Of a stretch of 64,000 nucleotides of DNA, positions 56,365 to 64,000 are shown in pieces (the stretch's first letter is position 1; each line of letters opens with the position of its first letter). The translations under genes were made by a program, and so were the position numbers. Source of the DNA: Stappia sp. WLB 29 (GTDB lineage Bacteria; Pseudomonadota; Alphaproteobacteria; Rhizobiales; Stappiaceae); assembly GCF_023507705.1 (NCBI RefSeq), contig NZ_JALBGD010000006.1:62001-126000 (forward strand), written 5' to 3'. Under the pieces are notes generated by a model, which was given only the letters and a program-made list of their open reading frames with translations, was not told the DNA's origin and did not search any database.

Positions 56365-58077
56365 ATGGCGGTCACGGATCAGCCCGTTTCCTTCCTGCAG
56401 CGCCGTACGGTCGGCGAGCGGCACGTGCCGCGCGGTCCCTCGACGCACGCCGTGCGGGCCCGGGTGCACATGGCCATGGCGGTCTTCGCGCTGGTCTACA
56501 TGGCCATCGGCGGCCGGCTGATCATGCTGGGCATGAGCGAGGAGTCCAAATCCGCCTCCTACATTTCGGCGCAGGACAGCGTCGCCGCCTCGCGTCCCGA
56601 CCTGCTGGACCGCAACGGCCAGATCCTGGCGACCGACATCAAGACCGCCTCGCTGTTCGCCGAGCCGCGCAAGATCCTCGACGTCGACGAGGCGCTGGAG
56701 GGCATCGCCAGCGTGCTGCCGGAGCTGGGCACCGATGCGGTGCGCCGGCGGCTGGCGAGCAATGCCGGCTTCATCTGGCTGAAGCGGGAACTGACCCCGC
56801 GCCAGCGCCAGCAGATCCACGACCTCGGCATTCCGGGCATCGGGTTCCTGGAAGAGAACAGCCGCTTCTATCCGGGTGGCCCGACGGCCGGCCATATCGT
56901 CGGTTCGGTCAATGTCGACAACCAGGGCATTTCCGGCATGGAGCTGGCGGTCGACCGGGCCTGGCTCGGCGATCTGCGCGAGCTCGGGTTCGCCAGCGAC
57001 CGCACGATGGAGCCGGTGCAGCTGTCGGTCGACCTGCGGGTGCAGCACGTGGTGCGCGACGAACTGGTGAAGGCGCTGGAGCGCTACCGGGCCATCGCCG
57101 GCATCGGCGTCGTCCTCGACGTGGAGACCGGCGAGGTCGTCGCCATGTCCTCGCTCCCCGACTTCGATCCCAACGACCGGGCCCAGGCGCTGGAAAAGGA
57201 CCGCATGAACCGCGCGTCCGGCGGCGTCTACGAGATGGGCTCGGTGTTCAAGGGCTTTACGGTCGCCATGGCGCTGGACAGCGGCAAGGTGACGATGAAC
57301 GACAGTTTCGACGCCACGCGGCCGATGCGCGTCGGCGGGCGGACGATCAGCGACTTCTACGGCAAGGGACGCATCCTGTCGGTCGCGGAGACCTTCATCT
57401 ATTCGTCCAATATCGGCACGGCCAAGATGATGCTGTCGGCCGGCATCGACAGGCAGAAGGAATTCCTGGAGCGGCTCGGCCTGACGTCGCGGCTGCAGAC
57501 GGACCTGCCGGAAGTGGCGACGCCCCTGCTGCCGCCGCGCTGGAACGAACTGGCGGCGATCACGATCTCCTTCGGCCACGGCATCTCGGTGACGCCGCTG
57601 CAGACGGCGGTGGCGACGGCGGCCTTGATGAACGGCGGTCGCCTGATCCCGCCGACCTTCCTGCCGCGCTCGCGCGAGGAGGCGGACAAGCTGGCCAAGC
57701 AGGTGGTCAGCCCGCAGACCAGCGAGATGATGCGCTATCTGTTCCGCCTCAACGTGCTGTCGGGCTCGGGCCGGCGCGCGGAAGTGCCGGGCTACATGGT
57801 CGGCGGCAAGACCGGAACGGCGGAAAAGATCGAGAACGGCCGCTACGTATCCAACAAGCGCCGCAATTCTTTCCTTTCTGCCTTCCCGATGGACAAGCCA
57901 CGCTACGTGGTCCTGGTCGTGCTGGACGAGCCGAAGCCCGAGCGCGAGGGCGTCAGCGCGACCGCAGGCGTGAACACCGCGCCGGTCACCTCGGCGATCA
58001 TCCGGCGGGTTGCCCCGATGCTCGGAGTTTTGCCGAAGTTCGGAGACAAGACGGAGACGGTATCGATTTCCTACTGA
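56365..58077 (+). CDS. ftsI: Peptidoglycan transpeptidase FtsI (PBP3)
   Basis: 570 residues. Membrane helix at about 36-56. Class B PBP modules follow: the pedestal (RPDLLDRNGQILATDIK) and the transpeptidase domain with S293-V-F-K296, S347-S-N349 and K482-T-G484. It cross-links septal peptidoglycan with FtsW. Nine bp separate it from ftsL. Length and motif spacing are normal. Confidence 0.95.
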   Translation: MAVTDQPVSFLQRRTVGERHVPRGPSTHAVRARVHMAMAVFALVYMAIGGRLIMLGMSEESKSASYISAQDSVAASRPDLLDRNGQILATDIKTASLFAEPRKILDVDEALEGIASVLPELGTDAVRRRLASNAGFIWLKRELTPRQRQQIHDLGIPGIGFLEENSRFYPGGPTAGHIVGSVNVDNQGISGMELAVDRAWLGDLRELGFASDRTMEPVQLSVDLRVQHVVRDELVKALERYRAIAGIGVVLDVETGEVVAMSSLPDFDPNDRAQALEKDRMNRASGGVYEMGSVFKGFTVAMALDSGKVTMNDSFDATRPMRVGGRTISDFYGKGRILSVAETFIYSSNIGTAKMMLSAGIDRQKEFLERLGLTSRLQTDLPEVATPLLPPRWNELAAITISFGHGISVTPLQTAVATAALMNGGRLIPPTFLPRSREEADKLAKQVVSPQTSEMMRYLFRLNVLSGSGRRAEVPGYMVGGKTGTAEKIENGRYVSNKRRNSFLSAFPMDKPRYVVLVVLDEPKPEREGVSATAGVNTAPVTSAIIRRVAPMLGVLPKFGDKTETVSISY

Positions 58078-58159
58078 CCGGATCGCCAAGGGGGCGGGGT
58101 CGCACCAAAGCTCCCCTTACGGTCCTGACGACGACGCACAACGGATATTGGCGCAGGAC

Positions 58160-61100
58160 ATGCTGCTGAAGGACCTCACCGGCGAACAGGTGCTCGCCGC
58201 GCCCGAGTTCGAAACCGAAATCGCCGGATTGTCCGCAGACAGCCGAACGGTTTCCAGGGGATTTGTGTTCGCCGCGCTGAAAGGCGCGAAGGCGGACGGC
58301 ACCCGTTTCATCGCGGCCGCACGCGACGCCGGCGCCGGCGCCCTGCTGGTGGGCAGCGACACGCCGCTTGCGGCGCTCGGCCCCGATGAGGGCGGCTGCC
58401 CCGTCATCGTCAGCGACGATCCGCGCCGCACGCTGGCGCTGATGGCCGCCCGCTTCTACGAGCGCCAGCCCGAGACGCTGGTGGCGGTGACCGGCACCAG
58501 CGGCAAGACCTCCGTCGCCGTCTTCACCCGCCAGATCTTCGCCCATGCCGGGTTCGAGGCGGCGAGCCTCGGCACCATCGGCACGGTGACCAGCCGCGGC
58601 GCCCAGTACGGCAGCCTGACGACGCCGGACCCGGTCTCCCTGCACCAGACGCTGGCGCGGCTCGCCGACGACGGCATCACCCATGCCGCGCTCGAGGCCT
58701 CCAGCCATGGGCTCGACCAGCGCCGGCTCGACGGGCTGCGCCTTGCGGCCGCTGCCTTCACCAATCTGGGGCGCGATCACCTCGACTACCATGCCGATGT
58801 CGAGGACTATCTCGCGGCCAAGATGCGGCTGTTCGATACGTTGCTGGAGGGCGACCGGCCGGTGGTGCTGGAGCCGTCGGCGCCCTATGCCGAACGCGTC
58901 CTGGCACTGGCGCAGGAACTCGGCCGCAGCGTCTTCACCGTCGGCGAGGGCGGCGACGACCTGAAGCTTCTCGACATCCGCCACGACGGGTTCGCGCAGA
59001 TCCTGTCGATCGAGACGATCGAAGGCTTCTTCGAGGTGCGCCTGCCGCTGGCCGGGCGCTTTCAGGTGTCGAACGCGCTGGTTGCGGCGGGCCTTGCGAT
59101 CTGCTGCGGCGTGCCGACCGGCGTGGCGCTGTCGGCGCTGGAGGATCTGCAGGGTGCGCCGGGGCGGCTGGAACTGGTCGGCGAGACCGACGACGGGGCG
59201 CTGGTCTTCGTCGACTACGCCCACAAGCCCGACGCGCTGGACACGGCGCTGGCGGCACTGCGCCCCTTCACCAAGGGGCGGCTGATCGTGGTGTTCGGCG
59301 CGGGCGGCGACCGGGATCCGGGCAAGCGCCCCTTGATGGGGCAGGCCGCCGCCCGGCAGGCCGACATCGTCATCGTCACGGACGACAATCCGCGCAGCGA
59401 GGACCCGGCCGCGATCCGCGCCGAGGTGATGGACGGGGCGCCGGAGGCGCTGGAGATCGGCGACCGGCGCGACGCCATCGAGGCGGCCATCGGCATGCTG
59501 CAGCCGGGCGACGTGCTGTGCATCGCCGGCAAGGGGCACGAGCCGGGGCAGATCGTCGGCGACGAGGTTCTGCCTTTCTCCGACCACGAGGTCGCCCGCG
59601 AGGCGATTGCGGCGCTGGCCGAAAGCGCCCTGTTCGACGCGGCCGAGGACGGCGGCATCAACCTCGGTCTCGACGGCGCGCGCGATCTCGACGATGCACT
59701 GGAGCAGGCCCTCGCCGAGAGCTTCGATCTGAGCGAGGAGATCGCCGGAGAGACAGCTGAGGAGACGCCCGAACAGGTGTCTGAGGAGGCGGGCGAGGAG
59801 GACGGGCTCCACCTGGAACTGTCCGAGGACGACCTGCTGGACGAGCTGTTCGAGGAAGAGGACGACCGGGACGCCGACGAGGCGCGGGACTTCGAGCCTT
59901 CCGAGGAGGCTGCGGAAGACGAGCTGCTGGCCGAAGAGCTCGCCGAAGACGATCTGGTCGACGAGGACGAGTTGCTCGAAGAGGGGGCGAGCGAAGAGGA
60001 GACCGCCGAAGACGAGCTTATGGCCGAGAGGCCGCAGGCCGAAGATGCGTCTGAGGACGAGGACGATCTGTTGGCCGATGACGGGTCGGAGAGCAGGCGC
60101 TTTCCGGAAATCCGGCTGACCGAGGAAGATCTTCTGGCGGACGAGCTCTTGCCGGCCGATGCGGAAGAGGGCGAGGCCGAGCAGGACACCGGCGCGGAGC
60201 CCTTCGAAGCGGAGAGCGAGGCCGATGAGCCGGGTCCCGAGGCGGCCGACGAGGCCGAGGAGGATCTTCCGGCGGACGAGCCGGACGCCGAAGCGATGGA
60301 CGAGCCTGAGGACGAGATCTTCGCTGCCGGGGACGAGCACGAGCACGAGCTTGAGGCGAGCGAGGCGCATGCGGAGCCCGAAACGGATCTCGCGCGGGAG
60401 CCCGAAGTCGCGTCCAGACCTGCTGCCGCCAGCGTTCATCCGGCCTTCGTCGCGCCGGCGGTGCCGTCGTTCACGGCACCCGCTGCCCAGATCGTGAAGC
60501 CGGCGCCGGTCGCCGGCGAGCCGATCGCGGCCGAACCCGACCGGCCGCTGTGGTATCTGGACGAGATGGTCGAGGCCACCGGCGGCGAGTTGCGCGGTGC
60601 CGACATCCCCCATGTCACCGGCGTTTCCATCGACAGCCGCAGCATTGCCGCCGGAGAGGTCTTCGTTGCCATCGCCGGAGAGCGGTTCGACGGGCACGAC
60701 TTCGCGGCCAAGGCCTGCGAGGCCGGGGCCGCGCTTGCCATCGTCGCGCGCGAGCGGGTCGGCGAGCTGCCGCCGCAGGGGCGCTACCTGGTGGTCGAGG
60801 ACCCGTTGGAGGCGCTGCGCGATCTCGGACGGGCCTCGCGCGCCCGCAGCCGGGCCCGCATCGTGGCGGTGACCGGCTCGGTCGGCAAGACCAGCACCAA
60901 GGACATGCTGAAGCTGGCGCTGTCGCCGTCCGGGCGCACCCATGCGCCGGTCGCCTCCTTCAACAACCACTGGGGCGTGCCGCTGACCCTGGCGCGCATG
61001 CCGGCGGACACCGAATTCGGCGTCTTCGAGATCGGCATGAACCATCCGGGCGAGATCACGCCGCTGGTGCAGATGGTCCGCCCGCATGTGGCGGCGATCA

Positions 61101-61963
61101 CCACGGTGGAGGCGGTGCATCTGGAGTTCTTCGGTTCGGTCGAGCGTATCGCCCAAGCCAAGGGCGAGATCTTCCTCGGGCTGGAGCCGGGTGGACTGGC
61201 GCTGCTCAACCGCGACAACAACCAGTTCGACCTTTTGACCTATCTGGCAAAGGCTGCCGGCGTGCGCCGCATCGCCACGTTCGGGCGGCAGGGGCCGGCG
61301 GACGTGCAGGCCGAGCGCGTGTCGCTGCAGACGGGCTGCAGCTCGATCTCGGGCCACGTCTTCGAGCAGCAGATCACCTACAAGGTCGGCGCGCCGGGCG
61401 TGCACCTTGTCACCAACAGTCTTGCCGTCTTGGGGGCGGTGGCGGAACTGGGCGGCGATCTCGCCCGGGCGGGCATGGCGCTGGCCGCCTTCCGCGCGCC
61501 GAAGGGGCGCGGCGAGCAGGCGGTGCTGAAGCTGCCGAACGGCCGCGCGACGCTGATCGACGAGAGCTACAACGCCAATCCCGCCTCGATGCGCGCGGCG
61601 CTGAATCTCCTGAAGGAAACTCCGATCGAGCGGAACGGCCGCCGCATCGCGGTGATCGGCGACATGCTGGAGCTGGGCGAGGCCGAGTTGCAGCTGCATG
61701 AAGCGCTCAACCGGCCTGTTGCCGAATCCGGTGCGGATCTCGTCTACTGCGTGGGTCCGCGCATGCATGCACTCTGGGAGCTGCTGCCGAAGCACCAGCG
61801 CGGCGCCTATTCCGAAGAGGCGGCGGGCCTGAAGCCGCTGCTCGTCGAGGATATCCGCCCGGGCGACGTCATCATGATCAAGGGCTCGCTCGGCACCCGC
61901 ATGGGGCCGCTGGTCGAGGCCCTCAAACGCGATTTCCCCGTCGACGACGACGGGGCCGAATAG
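58160..61963 (+). CDS. murE-murF: Fused MurE-MurF ligase with a long acidic linker
   Basis: 1267 residues in one uninterrupted frame. MurE is about 1-490: P-loop TGTSGKTS at 111-118, and DNPRSEDP from 409, the DNPR motif of enzymes adding meso-diaminopimelate. Residues about 494-740 are mostly Glu/Asp with repeated EDELL-like pieces, then about 50 Ala/Pro/Val residues. MurF is about 793-1267: P-loop TGSVGKTS at 905-912, [10 protein letters not shown]-like [11 protein letters not shown], and [15 protein letters not shown]. One protein would perform both consecutive cytoplasmic steps, from UDP-MurNAc-dipeptide to the pentapeptide. ATG 58160 is chosen because [10 protein letters not shown] starts where MurE normally does; the ribosome site is weak, and an upstream start would lie within the ftsI gene. 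Confidence 0.93.
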   Translation: MLLKDLTGEQVLAAPEFETEIAGLSADSRTVSRGFVFAALKGAKADGTRFIAAARDAGAGALLVGSDTPLAALGPDEGGCPVIVSDDPRRTLALMAARFYERQPETLVAVTGTSGKTSVAVFTRQIFAHAGFEAASLGTIGTVTSRGAQYGSLTTPDPVSLHQTLARLADDGITHAALEASSHGLDQRRLDGLRLAAAAFTNLGRDHLDYHADVEDYLAAKMRLFDTLLEGDRPVVLEPSAPYAERVLALAQELGRSVFTVGEGGDDLKLLDIRHDGFAQILSIETIEGFFEVRLPLAGRFQVSNALVAAGLAICCGVPTGVALSALEDLQGAPGRLELVGETDDGALVFVDYAHKPDALDTALAALRPFTKGRLIVVFGAGGDRDPGKRPLMGQAAARQADIVIVTDDNPRSEDPAAIRAEVMDGAPEALEIGDRRDAIEAAIGMLQPGDVLCIAGKGHEPGQIVGDEVLPFSDHEVAREAIAALAESALFDAAEDGGINLGLDGARDLDDALEQALAESFDLSEEIAGETAEETPEQVSEEAGEEDGLHLELSEDDLLDELFEEEDDRDADEARDFEPSEEAAEDELLAEELAEDDLVDEDELLEEGASEEETAEDELMAERPQAEDASEDEDDLLADDGSESRRFPEIRLTEEDLLADELLPADAEEGEAEQDTGAEPFEAESEADEPGPEAADEAEEDLPADEPDAEAMDEPEDEIFAAGDEHEHELEASEAHAEPETDLAREPEVASRPAAASVHPAFVAPAVPSFTAPAAQIVKPAPVAGEPIAAEPDRPLWYLDEMVEATGGELRGADIPHVTGVSIDSRSIAAGEVFVAIAGERFDGHDFAAKACEAGAALAIVARERVGELPPQGRYLVVEDPLEALRDLGRASRARSRARIVAVTGSVGKTSTKDMLKLALSPSGRTHAPVASFNNHWGVPLTLARMPADTEFGVFEIGMNHPGEITPLVQMVRPHVAAITTVEAVHLEFFGSVERIAQAKGEIFLGLEPGGLALLNRDNNQFDLLTYLAKAAGVRRIATFGRQGPADVQAERVSLQTGCSSISGHVFEQQITYKVGAPGVHLVTNSLAVLGAVAELGGDLARAGMALAAFRAPKGRGEQAVLKLPNGRATLIDESYNANPASMRAALNLLKETPIERNGRRIAVIGDMLELGEAELQLHEALNRPVAESGADLVYCVGPRMHALWELLPKHQRGAYSEEAAGLKPLLVEDIRPGDVIMIKGSLGTRMGPLVEALKRDFPVDDDGAE

Positions 61964-61971
61964 GAACGCCG

Positions 61972-63057
61972 ATGCTTTATTTCCTCGTCGAGTTTGCCGA
62001 CCAATTCTCGGCACTGAACGTGTTCCGCTACATCACGTTCCGGACCGGCGGCGCCATCATGACCGCGCTGCTGTTCATCTTCCTGTTCGGCCCGATGATC
62101 ATCTCCTCGCTGCGCCTGCGGCAGGGCCACGGCCAGCCGATCCGCGCGGACGGCCCGCAGAGCCACCTGCTGACCAAGAAGGGCACGCCGACGATGGGCG
62201 GCCTGATGATCCTGTCGGGCATGATCGTCGCAACGCTGCTGTGGGCGAACCTCGCCAATCCCTATACCTGGATCGTGCTCGGGGTGACGGTGGGCTTCGG
62301 CGCCATCGGCTTTTACGACGACTATCTCAAGGTCACCAAGGCCTCGCATAAGGGCTTCAGCGGCCGCAGCCGGCTGGGTCTGGAATTCCTGATCGCCGGG
62401 TTTGCCGCCTGGTGCGTGACGCTGCTGGAAGTCGGCGCGCACGGCACCTCGATCGGCTTTCCGTTCTTCAAGGACCTGGCGTTCAACCTCGGCATCTTCT
62501 TCATTCCCTTCGCCGCCTTCGTGGTGGTGGGCGCGGGCAATGCGGTCAACCTGACCGACGGCCTCGACGGCCTCGCCATCGTGCCGGTGATGATCGCCTC
62601 GGCCTCCTTCGGCCTGATCGCCTATCTGTCGGGCAACGCGGTCTTCGCCGAGTACCTGCAGATCCACCATGTGGCGGGCACGGGCGAGCTGGCCGTGCTG
62701 TGCGGCGCGGTGATCGGCGCGGGCCTCGGCTTCCTGTGGTTCAACGCCCCGCCGGCGGCGATCTTCATGGGCGACACCGGCTCGCTGGCGCTCGGCGGCA
62801 TGATCGGCTCCATCGCAGTGGCGACCAAGCACGAGATCGTGCTGGCGATCATCGGCGGCCTGTTCGTGCTGGAGGCCGTCTCGGTGATCGTGCAGGTCGC
62901 CTCGTTCAAGCTTACCGGCAAGCGCGTCTTCAAGATGGCGCCGATCCACCATCACTTCGAGCATCTGGGCTGGACCGAAAGCCAGGTGGTGATCCGCTTC
63001 TGGATCATCGCGGTGGTTCTCGCCCTGGTCGGTCTCGCCACGCTGAAGCTGAGGTGA
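61972..63057 (+). CDS. mraY: Phospho-N-acetylmuramoyl-pentapeptide transferase MraY
   Basis: 361 residues, ten membrane segments. It makes lipid I from UDP-MurNAc-pentapeptide and undecaprenyl phosphate. Motifs: [20 protein letters not shown] (catalytic aspartates), [16 protein letters not shown] and [17 protein letters not shown]. It starts 9 bp after the murE-murF stop and 5 bp before murD. Confidence 0.95.
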   Translation: MLYFLVEFADQFSALNVFRYITFRTGGAIMTALLFIFLFGPMIISSLRLRQGHGQPIRADGPQSHLLTKKGTPTMGGLMILSGMIVATLLWANLANPYTWIVLGVTVGFGAIGFYDDYLKVTKASHKGFSGRSRLGLEFLIAGFAAWCVTLLEVGAHGTSIGFPFFKDLAFNLGIFFIPFAAFVVVGAGNAVNLTDGLDGLAIVPVMIASASFGLIAYLSGNAVFAEYLQIHHVAGTGELAVLCGAVIGAGLGFLWFNAPPAAIFMGDTGSLALGGMIGSIAVATKHEIVLAIIGGLFVLEAVSVIVQVASFKLTGKRVFKMAPIHHHFEHLGWTESQVVIRFWIIAVVLALVGLATLKLR

Positions 63058-63061
63058 GGGC

Positions 63062-64000
63062 ATGATCGCGGTCAGCGGGTTCAGGGGCAGGCGCGTTGCG
63101 GTCTTCGGTCTCGGCGGATCGGGGCTGGCGACGGCACGCGCGCTTGCCGCCGGCGGCGCCGTGCCCGTGTGCTTCGACGACGGCGAGGCGGGGCGCGAGG
63201 CCGCGCGCAAGGCGGGCCTCACCGTGGCGGACCTTCGCCAGGAGGACTGGTCGCACATCGCCGCCCTGGTGCTGGCGCCGGGCGTGCCCTTGACCCATCC
63301 GCAGCCGCACTGGAGCGTCGAGCTCGCCCGCGAACACGGCGTCGAAGTGATCGGCGATGTGGAGCTGTTCCTGCGCGAGCGGCGGCGGATCGCCCCGGAT
63401 GCGCCGCTGGTCGCCATCACCGGCACCAACGGCAAGTCGACGACGACCGCGCTGATCTCCCATGTCCTGACATCTGCCGGGCGCGATGCCCAGATGGGCG
63501 GCAATATCGGCGTGCCGATCCTGGAACTGGCCGAGCCGGCCCCCTCGCGCATCCATGTGATCGAGTGCTCGTCCTACCAGATCGACCTTGCGCCCTCGCT
63601 CGACCCGTCGGTCGGCATCCTTCTCAACATCACGCCGGACCATCTCGACCGGCACGGCACGCTGGAGCATTACGCGGGCGTCAAGGAACGGCTGATCGCG
63701 GGCAGCCGTCTTGCCGTGGTCGGCGTCGACGATGCCCTGAGCGCGGCCATCGCCGACCGGGCGGAGCGCTCGGGCACGCCCGTGCGGCGCGTCAGCGCCC
63801 GCCACCCGGTCGCCGACGGCACCCACGCGGACGGCAGCGTGCTTTGGCTGGACGAGGGCGGCGCGCAGAGCGTCTTCACGGACCTTGCGCCGATCCTGTC
63901 GCTGCGCGGCGCGCACAACGCGCAGAACGCCTGCGCGGCCATCGCCGCATGCCGGGCCCTGGGGCTGTCGGCCGAGGAGATCCGCGCCGGGCTTGCGAGC
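63062..64000 (+). CDS. murD: UDP-N-acetylmuramoylalanine-D-glutamate ligase MurD, 3' end cut off
   Basis: 313 residues seen, about two thirds of the usual length, open to the window end. N-terminal Rossmann domain RVAVFGLGGSGLATARAL, P-loop ITGTNGKSTTTALI and the HxxLDRHG-type motif NITPDHLDRHGTLEHY. It adds D-Glu to UDP-MurNAc-L-Ala. Position after mraY matches the canonical cluster, where ftsW and murG would follow. Confidence 0.94.
   Translation, partial: MIAVSGFRGRRVAVFGLGGSGLATARALAAGGAVPVCFDDGEAGREAARKAGLTVADLRQEDWSHIAALVLAPGVPLTHPQPHWSVELAREHGVEVIGDVELFLRERRRIAPDAPLVAITGTNGKSTTTALISHVLTSAGRDAQMGGNIGVPILELAEPAPSRIHVIECSSYQIDLAPSLDPSVGILLNITPDHLDRHGTLEHYAGVKERLIAGSRLAVVGVDDALSAAIADRAERSGTPVRRVSARHPVADGTHADGSVLWLDEGGAQSVFTDLAPILSLRGAHNAQNACAAIAACRALGLSAEEIRAGLAS

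Noticed and set aside
59640-60540. Possible frameshift or assembly error joining murE and murF
   Set aside because: The linker is in one frame, keeps a coding-like third-position GC bias and encodes a repetitive acidic protein; a false join would give random residues.
57998-62014. Minus-strand frame of over 1300 codons opposite murE-murF
   Set aside because: Shadow of the real gene. It also contains polyserine/valine stretches that mirror the acidic linker codons.

Overview
This is a high-GC chromosomal window from an alphaproteobacterium, most likely of the order Hyphomicrobiales (Rhizobiales). A Stappiaceae-like marine genus is plausible but not proven. The pointers are two BA14K-family proteins, two DUF2336 proteins, a SahR-type ArsR-methyltransferase regulator leading metF-metH, two complete TRAP transporters, a bacterial A-type RNase P RNA and a dcw cluster in canonical order. 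I see no tRNA, rRNA, insertion sequence, prophage or CRISPR array.

Layout. 1-9.2 kb: a cut-off GT10 (fucosyltransferase-like) gene, then a gluconate-type locus (LacI regulator divergent from gluconokinase and a TRAP dctPQM set), then surface-glycan genes (two unassigned proteins, an FkbM methyltransferase, a sulfotransferase). 9.2-16.6 kb: a glycine-zipper lipoprotein, ettA, a MOSC protein, a DUF2293 protein, oxyR, an acyltransferase, trmO and a DUF2336 protein. 16.6-24.9 kb: the sahR-metF-metH operon behind a perfect 18-bp palindrome, then an MscS channel. 24.9-33.4 kb: a 27-residue membrane protein, the second DUF2336 protein, an amidase, tandem BA14K proteins, a HugZ-like flavoprotein, a secreted alpha/beta hydrolase, a small secreted protein and a Tim44-like protein.

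33.5-43.3 kb is a coherent catabolic locus: a fused HyuA-HyuB (5-oxoprolinase-type) protein, a second TRAP transporter, a DadA-like oxidoreductase, a divergent Asp/Glu racemase-family enzyme and a MarR-like regulator. A 25-bp element occurs twice with one mismatch, once before the oxoprolinase gene and once before dadA, so these units look co-regulated. 43.3-53.3 kb: a GGDEF-EAL protein, fumC, an SDR without the usual YxxxK residues, a TerB-DnaJ protein, a LysE exporter, a cell-wall amidase, a transglycosylase lipoprotein, and a flavoprotein divergent from a MocR regulator.

53.3-64.0 kb: rnpB, an 800-bp hairpin-rich spacer, then mraZ-rsmH-ftsL-ftsI-murE/murF-mraY-murD. Two things stand out here. 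murE and murF form one reading frame joined by about 300 mostly acidic residues, and the mraZ leader carries four CCC[A/G] boxes at exact 10-bp spacing, as expected for MraZ autoregulation.
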